Origin: Acidobacteriota bacterium
Lineage (GTDB): Bacteria; Acidobacteriota; Terriglobia; Bryobacterales; UBA6623
Direction: 5' to 3'
Assembly: GCA_016125275.1 (NCBI GenBank)
Contig: WGMB01000002.1
Location: 503,231 to 567,230, forward strand
DNA: 64,000 nucleotides
Position 1 is the first letter of the stretch, and the number at the start of each line of letters is the position of its first letter. Shown piece by piece: positions 40,355 to 48,443 of the stretch. Position numbers and translations under genes: made by a program. The notes under the pieces were generated by a model. The model was given only the letters and a program-made list of their open reading frames with translations. It was not told where the DNA came from and did not search any database.

Positions 40355-41740
40355 CTATTGCAGGACGCGCAGCCCGAGCGCGGCCGAGGGCTTACGCTCG
40401 ATGGAAACCAGCTCGCCGATGAGCGAGTTGGGGCCGGCGGCGGTGATGCGCACCTTGCAGTAGGCGCCGCGCAGGTCCGACGCTCCGGCGACGCCCAGGG
40501 GGTCCGAGAAGTTCAGCACGCGATTCTGCGCCGTGTGGCCGTGCCACTGGTCGAACTTTTCGCGACGGCCCTCCACCAGCACCTCGTCGTCGCGGCCGAT
40601 CCAGCTCTGGTTGCGGCGCAACTGCAGACGCCGCTGAAGCTCTTGCAGGACCTGCAAACGGCGGCTCTTCTCCGCTTCCGGCACCGGATCGGCCATCTCC
40701 ACCGAGTCCGTGCCCCGGCGCGGCGAGTACTTGAAGGAGAACATCTGCGCGTAGTCAACCTGCTCGACCAGGCTGAGGGTCTCTTCGAAGTCGCGCTGGG
40801 TCTCGCCGGGGAAGCCGACGATGATGTCGGTCGAGAGCACGATGTCGCGCTTGGCGGCCTTGATGGCTTCGATCACCCGCAGGTACTCGTCGCGGGTGTA
40901 GGTGCGGCGCATGCCGGCCAGCACGCGGCTGGAGCCGGATTGCACCGGCAGGTGGACCCAGTCGCACAGGGCCGGGTTGCCGTCGATGGCCTCCACGATG
41001 TCCGGCGTGAAGTCCCTGGGGTGGGAGGTGGTGAAGCGGACGCGGCGCACGCCGTCCACGCGGCCGACCTCATCGAGCAGGCGCGCGAAGCTCCAGCCGG
41101 CGCCGGAGGGATCGCGATAGCTGTTGACCGTTTGGCCCAGCAGAGTGATCTCGCCGGTTCCGTTGGCGGCGATCCGGCGGGCCTCCTCCATCACGCTCTC
41201 CGACGACCGGCTGCGCTCGGGCCCGCGCGTGAACGGCACCACGCAGTAGGAGCAGTTCTTGTCGCAGCCTTCGATGATGGTGATGTAGGCCGAGTGCGGG
41301 CTGGAGCGCTCCACCTGCGGCTGGTCAAAGGTTTCGTCGGTGTCCAGGCTGAGCCCGGTCACGCGATTCTCGCCGTTCTCCAGCCGCTCGAGCAGGTGCG
41401 GGAGCTGATTGTAGGACGCCGAGCCGCAGACCAGGTTGACGTGCGGGGCCGACTCGAACAGGGCTTCGCCGTTGTGCTGCGCCACGCAACCCAGGATTCC
41501 GAACTTGCGGCCGTTGGGCTGGTACTTGAAGGTCGCCACGCGCTGCAGCACCTTCTGCTCGGCCTTGTCGCGGATCGAGCAGGTGTTGTAGAGCACCAAG
41601 CCGGCGGCTTCGGGGTCCTCCACCTGCGAGTAGCCCCGCGCGGCCAAGGTCCCGCGGACCTTCTCCGAGTCGTGCACGTTCATCTGGCACCCGAAGGTCT
41701 CCAGATAGTAGGTCTTGGCAATGCTGTCGCTGGCGGCCAC
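40355..41740 (-). CDS. miaB: tRNA-2-methylthio-N6-dimethylallyladenosine synthase
   Basis: 461 residues, normal for the family. The N-terminal UPF0004 domain has three Fe-S Cys (TFGCQMN, NTCSIRD, LGCVAQ). The radical SAM domain has CDKNCSYC near residue 160, and a C-terminal TRAM domain follows (about 385-455). The enzyme adds a methylthio group to i6A37 of tRNAs reading UNN codons. It starts at GTG 41740; a TAGAAT box ends 9 nt before it. It is a single-gene unit between the sulfatase and the MIOX-like gene. Confidence 0.95.
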   Translation of the reverse strand: MAASDSIAKTYYLETFGCQMNVHDSEKVRGTLAARGYSQVEDPEAAGLVLYNTCSIRDKAEQKVLQRVATFKYQPNGRKFGILGCVAQHNGEALFESAPHVNLVCGSASYNQLPHLLERLENGENRVTGLSLDTDETFDQPQVERSSPHSAYITIIEGCDKNCSYCVVPFTRGPERSRSSESVMEEARRIAANGTGEITLLGQTVNSYRDPSGAGWSFARLLDEVGRVDGVRRVRFTTSHPRDFTPDIVEAIDGNPALCDWVHLPVQSGSSRVLAGMRRTYTRDEYLRVIEAIKAAKRDIVLSTDIIVGFPGETQRDFEETLSLVEQVDYAQMFSFKYSPRRGTDSVEMADPVPEAEKSRRLQVLQELQRRLQLRRNQSWIGRDDEVLVEGRREKFDQWHGHTAQNRVLNFSDPLGVAGASDLRGAYCKVRITAAGPNSLIGELVSIERKPSAALGLRVLQ

Positions 41741-41749
41741 TAGCTGTCT

Positions 41750-41755
41750 ATTCTA
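41750..41755 (-). promoter_or_regulatory. -10 box TAGAAT 9 nt before the miaB start
   Basis: On the minus strand TAGAAT is followed by 9 nt and GTG 41740. The -35 region is weak. Confidence 0.35.
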
Positions 41756-41786
41756 GCAGCGTGTTTTCAAGTGGATGCGACGCCCC

Positions 41787-42575
41787 CTAGAACAGGATCG
41801 GCTGGGGGAACCAGCGCTCGACGAAGGCCCGGAAGCGGTCCAAGGTGGGCTGAGCGGGCAAGAAGGCCTTGGACTTGAAACCCAGATCGTAGGCGCGGAA
41901 GCGCGACAGGTACTGCCGCTCGTACTCCCTGTCCTGGGCGCTCATCAGAGGCTCGCACTCGCCCAGCACCATGCTGTGGTTACGGATCATCCAAGCCACG
42001 TGCTCCGGGACGAGGTCTTTGAAGCGCGTGTACGCGATCTCGTCGTGCCCGAACCGGAACAGCGCCTGATCCAGGCCGGCGCCGGGCTCGCAGGCTTCGA
42101 CCGGCTTGGTGAAGCAGACCACATGCTCGGGCGCCTCGCCTTGGAGCATGGCCACCTTGCCCAGGTCGTGCAGCAGAGCCGTCAGCAGCAGGTCGTCGTC
42201 GAGCGCGCCGTCGCGCTCCATGGCCGCCAAGATCTGGTTGACGTGCATGTATTGGCTGGTGCAGCCGAGGTTGGTGTCGGAGGGATCAACGCATAGCGCC
42301 AGCTTCTCGAGCAGGTCCCACACCCGGAACCGGCCCAGGATGGGGCTCTCGAATTTGGCCTTGAGCGCCCGCACGGTCTCAGCGGTCTGCCGCTCCTGCA
42401 GCCAGATCACCTCGGCGGCCCGGCGTTGGAACTCGTACTCCGGGGTTCCCGGAACCCGATGGGGGCGAAGCCCATGCGCCTCGCGCCGGCGGCCGTAGGG
42501 CTCGCCCGCAGCGAAGCCGGCTACGCCGCCGGCCGCTCCCGTCACGCCTAGTCGAAACAAATCGCGGCGCTTCAC
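41787..42575 (-). CDS. Myo-inositol-oxygenase-like protein with Tat-type signal
   Basis: 262 residues from GTG 42575 (GGAGG just upstream). The N-terminus MKRRDLFRLGVTGAAGG is a twin-arginine-type signal. The rest aligns in order with myo-inositol oxygenase: YEFQRRAAE, a VWDLLEKL segment, then the di-iron ligands His (YMHVNQ), His-Asp (HDLGK), His (FGHDE), His (RNHS) and Asp (SAQDREYE), all six retained, and a final FVERWFP. MIOX cleaves inositol to glucuronate with O2 and is normally cytoplasmic, so a Tat signal is unusual. It is 19 bp downstream of the TIM-barrel isomerase gene, which fits cyclitol degradation. A different HD-domain substrate cannot be excluded. Confidence 0.82.
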   Translation of the reverse strand: MKRRDLFRLGVTGAAGGVAGFAAGEPYGRRREAHGLRPHRVPGTPEYEFQRRAAEVIWLQERQTAETVRALKAKFESPILGRFRVWDLLEKLALCVDPSDTNLGCTSQYMHVNQILAAMERDGALDDDLLLTALLHDLGKVAMLQGEAPEHVVCFTKPVEACEPGAGLDQALFRFGHDEIAYTRFKDLVPEHVAWMIRNHSMVLGECEPLMSAQDREYERQYLSRFRAYDLGFKSKAFLPAQPTLDRFRAFVERWFPQPILF

Positions 42576-42594
42576 AAACCTCCGAGGCTTGCGA

Positions 42595-43650
42595 CTAACT
42601 CTGCCAGCCGTGGGCGTCGCGGACGCTCACCATCGCGGCCAGGACGTCGTTCCAGGTTTGTGGCGAGGTCATCACCGCATTGGGGAACATGCACCCGTCC
42701 CAGCAGATGTGATCGAACCGCCGGGTGAGGGTGTCATCGTCATTGCGCAGCCAGAAGCCGGAGTGCTTGACGATGTCGAGCTTGCCGTTGGGGTCGGTCG
42801 CCTGGCAGTGGCGGCCGGTCTTGTCGTGCGAGCCGGAACCGAACACGGTGGCGTCGTTCTGCGCCACATGGAAGTCGATGGTCCAGGGCCGCAGCGCGTC
42901 AGCCACCTGGCGATAGGCGGCGTCGAGCGCAGCTTGGTCTTGGAAGTCGAAGTCGGCCGGCAACAGCGCATCTTCGGGCGCGTTGTAACCCAGCGTGTAG
43001 AGCAGGGTGTGCGCCATGTCGGCCTGGAAACCCAGATTCGGCTTGTCGACCAGCTCGAGCAGGCGCACCATCTTGCGCCAGGAGTGCATGGCGCCCCAGC
43101 AGATCTCGCCTTCGGCCGCGAGCTGTTCGCCAAACTCGGCCGCGATCAAGCAGGCTTCACGAAAGGTCTGCGCGATGGCCTGGGTGTGCTCTTCCTGGTC
43201 GCCCTCGGCCCACTCGCTCACGCCCGTGGCCGAGTCGATGCGCACGACGCCGCTGGGACGCACGCCCCAATCGGTGAGCTTCTGCCCGATGCGGCAGGCC
43301 TTCTCCACGGCCCGCAGAAAGCCCGCACGGCCTTCGCCCGGGTCCATAGCGGAGCCGCCGCCGGCCGGAGGCCACACCGGCGCAACGAGCGAGCCGATGT
43401 TCAGGCCGCGGCTCTGGATCTTGTCCGCCAGGGCTTTGAGGCCGTCGTCGTCGATGTCGATGGACACGTGCGGGTCGCACAAGAACAAGTCGATGCCGTC
43501 GAACCGGACGCCTTCGAACTCTGCATTCGCCGTCATCTCGACCATCGTGTCGAGGTCGATGGGCGGCTCCGAGTCCGGTCCTTTGCCGACAACGCCCGGC
43601 CAGGCGGCGTTGTGGAGCTTCGGATAGTCGTTCGGATGAGATCCATTCAT
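42595..43650 (-). CDS. Sugar phosphate isomerase/epimerase-type TIM barrel protein
   Basis: A 351-residue protein of the xylose-isomerase-like TIM-barrel (AP endonuclease 2) superfamily, as found in inosose dehydratases/isomerases (IolE/IolI). Likely metal ligands are Glu in AAEGEICWG, Asp in [10 protein letters not shown] and His in [10 protein letters not shown]. There is no signal peptide. A promoter sits 11 nt in front of ATG 43650. The downstream MIOX-like gene and the divergent SDR gene suggest a small pathway for an inositol- or sugar-like compound. Confidence 0.82.
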   Translation of the reverse strand: MNGSHPNDYPKLHNAAWPGVVGKGPDSEPPIDLDTMVEMTANAEFEGVRFDGIDLFLCDPHVSIDIDDDGLKALADKIQSRGLNIGSLVAPVWPPAGGGSAMDPGEGRAGFLRAVEKACRIGQKLTDWGVRPSGVVRIDSATGVSEWAEGDQEEHTQAIAQTFREACLIAAEFGEQLAAEGEICWGAMHSWRKMVRLLELVDKPNLGFQADMAHTLLYTLGYNAPEDALLPADFDFQDQAALDAAYRQVADALRPWTIDFHVAQNDATVFGSGSHDKTGRHCQATDPNGKLDIVKHSGFWLRNDDDTLTRRFDHICWDGCMFPNAVMTSPQTWNDVLAAMVSVRDAHGWQS

Positions 43651-43661
43651 CGCTCGCCTAG

Positions 43662-43689
43662 ATTATCTATATTGCCGCGCGTTTGACAA
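43662..43689 (-). promoter_or_regulatory. Sigma-70-type promoter of the TIM-barrel/MIOX-like operon
   Basis: On the minus strand TTGTCA (43689-43684), a 16-nt spacer and GATAAT (43667-43662). It ends 11 nt before ATG 43650. A TAAGAT box for the divergent SDR gene (43697-43702) lies next to it. Confidence 0.55.
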
Positions 43690-43711
43690 GGCCGACTAAG
43701 ATGAAGCCCAG

Positions 43712-44476
43712 ATGCGACTTAAAGGCAAAAAATCGGTGGTTACGGGCGCGGGCAGCGGGATCGGCCGCGCGACCGCCCTGGCGTTCTTACGGGGGGGAGC
43801 CGACGTGATGGCGGGGATCTTCGAGCCGACTGACGAGGCGGAGTTGCGACGGGCGGCCGAAGGGCTGCCCGGGCGTCTCTCGATCCGGCGCGCGGACGTA
43901 TCCGTGGAGGCCCAGGCGCGAGCCTTGGTCGATGGGGCGGCGGAAACCTTCGGCGGCCTGGACATCTTGGCGAACAACGCCGGCGTGGTGGTCTCAGGCG
44001 AAGTCACCGAGGTGGACGACGCGCAGTGGGATTTTGTGATGGGTGTAAACGCCAAGGGCGTGCTGTACTGCTCCAAACACGCCGTGCCGCACCTGTTGGC
44101 GGCCGGCGGGGGCTCGATCGTCAACACGGCGTCGATCAACGCGATCCGCGGCAACCATCGGCTGGTCGCCTACGCCGCCTCCAAAGGGAGCGTGCAGGCG
44201 ATGACGATGGCCATGGCGCTGGACTACGCGGCCCGCAACATTCGCGTGAACTGCGTCTGCCCGGCGACGATCGAGGGCACGCGCATGGTCGACCAGACCT
44301 ACGACGAGGCCGCCGACCGCAACCTCCATCGGGAATACCTGCTGGAGAAGCACCCGATGCGTCGCCTGGGCCGTCCGGAAGAGGTCGCCAACGCCATCCT
44401 GTTCCTGGCGTCCGACGAAGCCTCGTTCATCACCGGGCAGTCGTTGGCGATCGACGGGGGGCGTTCCATTCGCTAG
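43712..44476 (+). CDS. Short-chain dehydrogenase/reductase
   Basis: 254 residues of the classical SDR type: TGAGSGIG cofactor loop near residue 11, NNAG near 89, catalytic Ser in VNTASIN, and YxxxK as YAASK near 152. It would oxidise or reduce a hydroxyl/keto group with NAD(P). The C-terminus GQSLAIDGGRSIR is typical. It is divergent from the TIM-barrel/MIOX-like operon with 61 bp between starts, so the genes may share control and a pathway. Confidence 0.93.
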   Translation: MRLKGKKSVVTGAGSGIGRATALAFLRGGADVMAGIFEPTDEAELRRAAEGLPGRLSIRRADVSVEAQARALVDGAAETFGGLDILANNAGVVVSGEVTEVDDAQWDFVMGVNAKGVLYCSKHAVPHLLAAGGGSIVNTASINAIRGNHRLVAYAASKGSVQAMTMAMALDYAARNIRVNCVCPATIEGTRMVDQTYDEAADRNLHREYLLEKHPMRRLGRPEEVANAILFLASDEASFITGQSLAIDGGRSIR

Positions 44477-44512
44477 GCCGGGAACGTCTATTCTTGGCGG
44501 AGAAGATTCACG

Positions 44513-45070
44513 ATGCGAACCCTCTGGTTGACCCTCCTGCTCGCCGCCGCGGCCTTCGGCCAGCAGGGGCCCCGCGTGCGGATCGAGACGTCCAAAGGCG
44601 CCTTTACGATGGAGCTGTTTCCGGACAAGGCGCCGCAGACGGTCGAGAATTTTCTGCGATATGTCGATTTGCGCTATTACGACGACACAATCTTTCACCG
44701 GGTGATCCCCAAATTCGTAGTGCAAGGCGGCGGATTCACGCCGGAATTGAATCAAAAGCCGACGCTGCCCGCGGTTCCGATCGAGACCAAGAACGGCCTG
44801 ACGAACGACCGCGGGACGGTGGCGATGGCGCGCGACGGGCGCAAGGATTCCGCTACGTCACAATTCTTCATCAACCTGGGCGACAACGAGACCCTGAACC
44901 GCTCAGCGCACGGCTACGGCTACACGGTGTTCGGCAAGGTCATCGAGGGCATGGAGACGGTGGACGCCATCGCCAACGTGCAGACGAGCACGCGCGGGCC
45001 GATGAAGGACGTCCCGATTCTGCCGGTGTTCCTGGATAAGGCCTACCGGGTGAAGGAGCCCAAGGAGTGA
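44513..45070 (+). CDS. Exported cyclophilin-type peptidyl-prolyl isomerase
   Basis: 185 residues with a signal peptide (MRTLWLTLLLAAAAFGQQ) and a complete small cyclophilin domain: FHRVIPKFVVQGG (active-site Arg), SATSQFFINLGDN and YTVFGKVIEGMETVD. It catalyses cis-trans isomerisation of X-Pro bonds in the periplasm. GGAG lies 10 nt upstream and a TATTCT box at 44489-44494. The last 28 bp overlap the convergent methyltransferase gene. Confidence 0.95.
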   Translation: MRTLWLTLLLAAAAFGQQGPRVRIETSKGAFTMELFPDKAPQTVENFLRYVDLRYYDDTIFHRVIPKFVVQGGGFTPELNQKPTLPAVPIETKNGLTNDRGTVAMARDGRKDSATSQFFINLGDNETLNRSAHGYGYTVFGKVIEGMETVDAIANVQTSTRGPMKDVPILPVFLDKAYRVKEPKE

Positions 45071-46167
45071 CCGGCGTCGAGTAGGGGCCGGAGCAACTGC
45101 TCGCCAAGCCATTGCACGACCGGGACCGCCACGCCGTCTCCCATCGCGTGGTAGGCCTGGTTGTAGGCGGTCGGCAATACGAAGGCGTCCGGGACCCCCA
45201 TCAGGCGGGCCGCCTCGCGGGCCGTGAGTAGTCGCATGCGAACCTGCTCGCCGTCGAGCGACAGCAGAGTCTGACGGCTGGAGCCGCCGGCAGGCGTACG
45301 CAGGCAGCCCGCGACGCCGTCGAAGCGGACTTCGGCGCGTTGCCGTCCCTGGCGCGTACGGCGATAGAGAAAGCCGTAGCGGCGCCCTTCTTCGCGAGCC
45401 CGACGCAGCTTCTCCCGGCTCGGTGCGGCCATCATGGCCTGCAATCGCATCGCTTCGTCGCGGGCCAGCCAAGCGTCCTCGGGCGGATCGGCTTCGATGA
45501 GAACCTCCACCGCCGGAGGAGGTTCGGAAGGTTCGGGCAGCCGCCACCACAGCCAGCGGTCCTGCAACGCCTGCGGTAGGGCGTCGGCCGCGCGCACCAG
45601 CGACGCAGGATGCCAGAGGCCGCCGGGGGCCGATTGTACGAGAGGCGGCGGAGACTGCAGCTCGGCCGGGCAAGCGACGACGAAGACGCGGGGTCGCGAC
45701 TGGGGTACGAACCGCTCGGCGTTGATCACCAGAGCGCCAAAGCGTAGATCGAGCGCCGCGAGAGCTTCGCACAGGCCGGAGAAATCGGCCCCATGGAGCA
45801 GGCCCACGACGTTCTCGAGAACGATTAGCGGCGGGCGGCGATCAGCGTCCCGCATCCGGCGCATCAGCCCCCAGAAGGCCCAGAAAGTCCCACTGCGGGA
45901 GGCTCCCAAACCTCTACGCCAGCCGGCTAGCGAGAGATCCTGACAGGGGAAGGAGGCCCAGGCGAGCTCGGCATCCGGCAGAGCGTCCGCCTCGACGGCG
46001 GCCACGTCGTCCAGGAGAAACTCGCCGTCGCCGAAGTTTGCGCGATAGACGGAAGCCTTGTGCGGGCTGACGTCATTGGCCCAGACGCACCGCCAAGCGG
46101 GCTCCAGGGCCAGCCGAACGAGACCGGCGCCTGCGAAGAACTCCAGAAAGCGCGGGCGTTGCGTCAA
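45043..46167 (-). CDS. DNA (cytosine-5) methyltransferase, orphan
   Basis: 374 residues with the m5C methyltransferase motifs in order: I (LEFFAGAGLVRLAL), IV (ASFPCQDLSLAG with catalytic Cys about residue 74), VI (VLENVVGLL), VIII (PQSRPRVFVV), IX in the RLLTAREAARLMGVP region and X (GDGVAVPVVQW). The variable target-recognition region is short. No restriction endonuclease, Vsr or specificity gene is adjacent, so it may be a regulatory or protective solitary methylase. The start is TTG 46167 with AGG 7 nt upstream. It lies 8 bp downstream of the 46176-47582 gene on the same strand and overlaps the cyclophilin gene end-to-end by 28 bp. Confidence 0.9.
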   Translation of the reverse strand: MTQRPRFLEFFAGAGLVRLALEPAWRCVWANDVSPHKASVYRANFGDGEFLLDDVAAVEADALPDAELAWASFPCQDLSLAGWRRGLGASRSGTFWAFWGLMRRMRDADRRPPLIVLENVVGLLHGADFSGLCEALAALDLRFGALVINAERFVPQSRPRVFVVACPAELQSPPPLVQSAPGGLWHPASLVRAADALPQALQDRWLWWRLPEPSEPPPAVEVLIEADPPEDAWLARDEAMRLQAMMAAPSREKLRRAREEGRRYGFLYRRTRQGRQRAEVRFDGVAGCLRTPAGGSSRQTLLSLDGEQVRMRLLTAREAARLMGVPDAFVLPTAYNQAYHAMGDGVAVPVVQWLGEQLLRPLLDAGHSLGSFTR

Positions 46168-46175
46168 GACTTGGC

Positions 46176-47582
46176 CTACACCCCGACCTGGCGCACGATC
46201 TCCATCTTGCGGTCGTCGAGGTAGGCGTAGCGGTTGATCCAGTAGCCGTGCTCGCCGGCGTCGCGGGCCACCTCCAGGCGCTTGCGGAAGTCCTCCAGCG
46301 GGCCGTAGCCGTGCGCCAGCACGTAGACCGGCGTGTCGCCCGCGTCGGCTTGGGCTTGGCGGATCTTGCGGGCTTGGGCCGCCGGTCCCACCGGATGCGG
46401 CGTGTCGGGATCGGGGTACGAGTACTGGGCGAGCGAATCGAAGCCGCCGTCATCGGCGATGTCGAGGGCCCGCACCAGAAACTTCGTCAGCAAGCGGTCG
46501 TCGAGGCCCGGGTTGGCCTCGCGGATCTGGTCGCCGTAGAAGCGCAGCATCATCGGCCAGTGCATGGTGTAGAGCTTGCAGGAGATGGCCGTCGAGACGC
46601 GCGCCACGCGCCGGAAGTCCATGCCCGAGGGGATCGTCCAGGGCGGCGGAAAGGCGTTCGGCAGCATGTCCATGGCCTGGCCGCCGGCGGCGTCCATCGC
46701 CAGCCGGAAGCCCGACAGCATGTCCTCCACCAGGCGGGCCTTGAAGCGCAGCCAATCGCCCACGCCGGGGGAGTCCGACATCAAGCGCAACAGGTGATAG
46801 CGGCCCTGATCCTCGTCTTCGACCCAGGCGCGCAGGTCGGCGTCGGTGAGCCCCCCGTGCAGCTTCTTGTACAGGTCGCCGACGTCGCGGCGCATGCGTT
46901 CGAAGTCGAAGCCCATGCGGTCGGCGGCCTTGTGGGCGTGGTCCGAAAAATCCAGAAAGACCGAATCGAGGAAGTAGGGCGGGTACTCGGGCCAGTCGAA
47001 ACGCAGGCCGTCGAGGTCGGGATAGTTCTTGACCAGGTCGCGGATGAGGGCGTGCTCATAGCCCAGGATCTCCGGGCTGGCGAGGCTGCCGTTCTTGTCG
47101 AGGCGCTTCTCGGGAATGCGTCCATCGGGCAGCAGAGCGCGGTCCTCGTCGACGGGGCCGCCGAACTGCACGCGATACCCGGGCGGAATCGCCGCCTGCA
47201 CCTGGAAGTAGACCTTCATGTGACGAGCCTGGGCGGCCTTGATGAAGTCGTGCAGGATGTGGCCCTGGCGCTCGGTGAGCGGCGTGGGGTCCGACGGCTG
47301 ATAGCGCAGGCCGGCGTACAGCGAGCGGTCGGGGACGAAGCTCGGAGCCGTCTTGACCCAGACTTCGCGCTTGCCGAACAGAGGCCGGTCGAGCAGGCGG
47401 ACCGCGCCGGCCCCGGCGTCGGCCGGAGGCTCGCGCTGTCCGGTCGAGGGGTCAGCCTCCTCCATCAGGTAGGGGGACGTGGCCACGGCGTTGACGCCAG
47501 CGCTCGTGAGATTGTCGAGCAGGCCTTCCACGCCCTCGCTCTGGATGTATTCGGGGAGGACGGTGATACCGAGCAGTTTCAT
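46176..47582 (-). CDS. Unknown 468-residue protein, possible glycosidase-like TIM barrel
   Basis: I do not recognise a defined family. No signal peptide is present. The pattern of alternating beta/alpha segments (VNAVATSPYL, MKVYFQVQAAIPPGY, DGLRFDWPEYPPY, FDSLAQYSYPD, TPVYVLAHGYG) resembles TIM-barrel glycoside-hydrolase-like proteins such as GHL10; the DGLRFDWPEYPP block near residue 190 could carry acidic catalytic residues. ATG 47582 is preceded directly by four copies of a heptanucleotide repeat where a ribosome binding site should be. It is followed 8 bp later by the orphan cytosine methyltransferase gene, probably co-transcribed. Confidence 0.72.
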   Translation of the reverse strand: MKLLGITVLPEYIQSEGVEGLLDNLTSAGVNAVATSPYLMEEADPSTGQREPPADAGAGAVRLLDRPLFGKREVWVKTAPSFVPDRSLYAGLRYQPSDPTPLTERQGHILHDFIKAAQARHMKVYFQVQAAIPPGYRVQFGGPVDEDRALLPDGRIPEKRLDKNGSLASPEILGYEHALIRDLVKNYPDLDGLRFDWPEYPPYFLDSVFLDFSDHAHKAADRMGFDFERMRRDVGDLYKKLHGGLTDADLRAWVEDEDQGRYHLLRLMSDSPGVGDWLRFKARLVEDMLSGFRLAMDAAGGQAMDMLPNAFPPPWTIPSGMDFRRVARVSTAISCKLYTMHWPMMLRFYGDQIREANPGLDDRLLTKFLVRALDIADDGGFDSLAQYSYPDPDTPHPVGPAAQARKIRQAQADAGDTPVYVLAHGYGPLEDFRKRLEVARDAGEHGYWINRYAYLDDRKMEIVRQVGV

Positions 47583-47588
47583 GAGTTC

Positions 47589-47620
47589 GTGAGCCGTGAG
47601 CCGTGAGCCGTGAGCCGTGA
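47589..47620. repeat. Heptanucleotide tandem repeat (GTGAGCC)x4
   Basis: Four exact copies of GTGAGCC (47589-47616), plus a partial copy GTGA to 47620. It begins 7 nt upstream of the ATG of the minus-strand gene at 47582 and ends 6 nt from the stop of the next upstream gene. The unit is not a multiple of three and lies in non-coding DNA. Confidence 0.9.
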
Positions 47621-47625
47621 TTAGT

Positions 47626-48438
47626 CTAGCCGGATCGCTGGCGGCTTCGCAGGAGGGCGTAGGCTCGTTCGTCGGCTTCGGCGCGTACTGGGTCGGAGCC
47701 CTCGCCGTCTCCGACCGTCGTCCACGAGACGATCTCCCAGCCGGTGCGTTGCAGCAGCCGCCGCATGCCGGTTTCGGAAAAGATCCAGTAGTTGGTCACG
47801 TCGTTGTTGGTCTCGCCCTCGCCGAGCAGGTAGGCCATCGGCTGGTCGGCGAAGCGCACCGAGCCGTCCGGCGTGCGGCGCGCCACGCGGGAGCTGACGA
47901 TGGCGTAGTCAGCCTTGGCAGCCAGCTTCTCCATAGCCGAGTAGGGGTTCTTGAGGTGGTAGAGCACGCCTAGGAACAGCGCCAGCCGGTAGCTGTCGCG
48001 CGGCGTCTGGAAGTCGCCGTCAAAGTCCGACTCGAAGATTTCCACGCCGGAGCCGAGCACGGCCTTGAGGGCGCGGACGCCCTGCATGCGGTTGATGTTG
48101 AAGGCCGGATTATCGGCGGCCTCGACGGTCAGTCCGAGCCATTCCAGGAAGAACGCGCCGGCGCCGTCGGCGCAGCCCAGGTCGGCAACCGGTCCGTCCC
48201 CGGCCAGTTTGGCCAGCGAGCGGTACTCCCCCTGGAGCAGGCGCTCGAGCACATAGAAGTTGACGAGCGAGTCGTAGGGGTACCAGTCGAAGCCGGGGTC
48301 GGGGACGGACGCCTTGACCTCAGCGAGCTTCTTCTGGAAGCGCGGGATGCGGTTGACGCAGCGGTCAATCGAGAGATCGCCGTCGGGGCGGTCCGGCCCG
48401 AAGAAGCGATCGAGCAGGTGGTCGGGTCGCAGCCGCAT
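47626..48438 (-). CDS. Class I SAM-dependent methyltransferase, CmoB/DUF1698-like
   Basis: 270 residues. The SAM-binding motif I is VADLGCADGAGAFFLEWLG near residue 85, with an acidic residue at the end of strand 2 (VEAADN). Further blocks (FFLGVLYHL-type LFLGVLYHLKNPYSAMEKL) resemble the DUF1698 family that includes the tRNA carboxymethyltransferase CmoB. No cmoA gene is nearby and the N-terminus is shorter than in CmoB, so a different small-molecule or sugar substrate is possible. It lies 5 bp downstream of murB on the same strand, probably one operon. Confidence 0.8.
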   Translation of the reverse strand: MRLRPDHLLDRFFGPDRPDGDLSIDRCVNRIPRFQKKLAEVKASVPDPGFDWYPYDSLVNFYVLERLLQGEYRSLAKLAGDGPVADLGCADGAGAFFLEWLGLTVEAADNPAFNINRMQGVRALKAVLGSGVEIFESDFDGDFQTPRDSYRLALFLGVLYHLKNPYSAMEKLAAKADYAIVSSRVARRTPDGSVRFADQPMAYLLGEGETNNDVTNYWIFSETGMRRLLQRTGWEIVSWTTVGDGEGSDPVRAEADERAYALLRSRQRSG

Positions 48439-48443
48439 CTTCT

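Noticed and set aside
45043-47582. Restriction-modification system
   Set aside because: The gene next to the cytosine methyltransferase shows no nuclease motif, and no other nuclease is nearby.
47589-47620. Possible CRISPR-like repeat
   Set aside because: The units are 7 bp, adjacent and without spacers, and no cas gene is present.
47626-48438. Naming the methyltransferase cmoB
   Set aside because: Only the DUF1698-like methyltransferase pattern is visible; the protein is shorter than CmoB and no cmoA is nearby.
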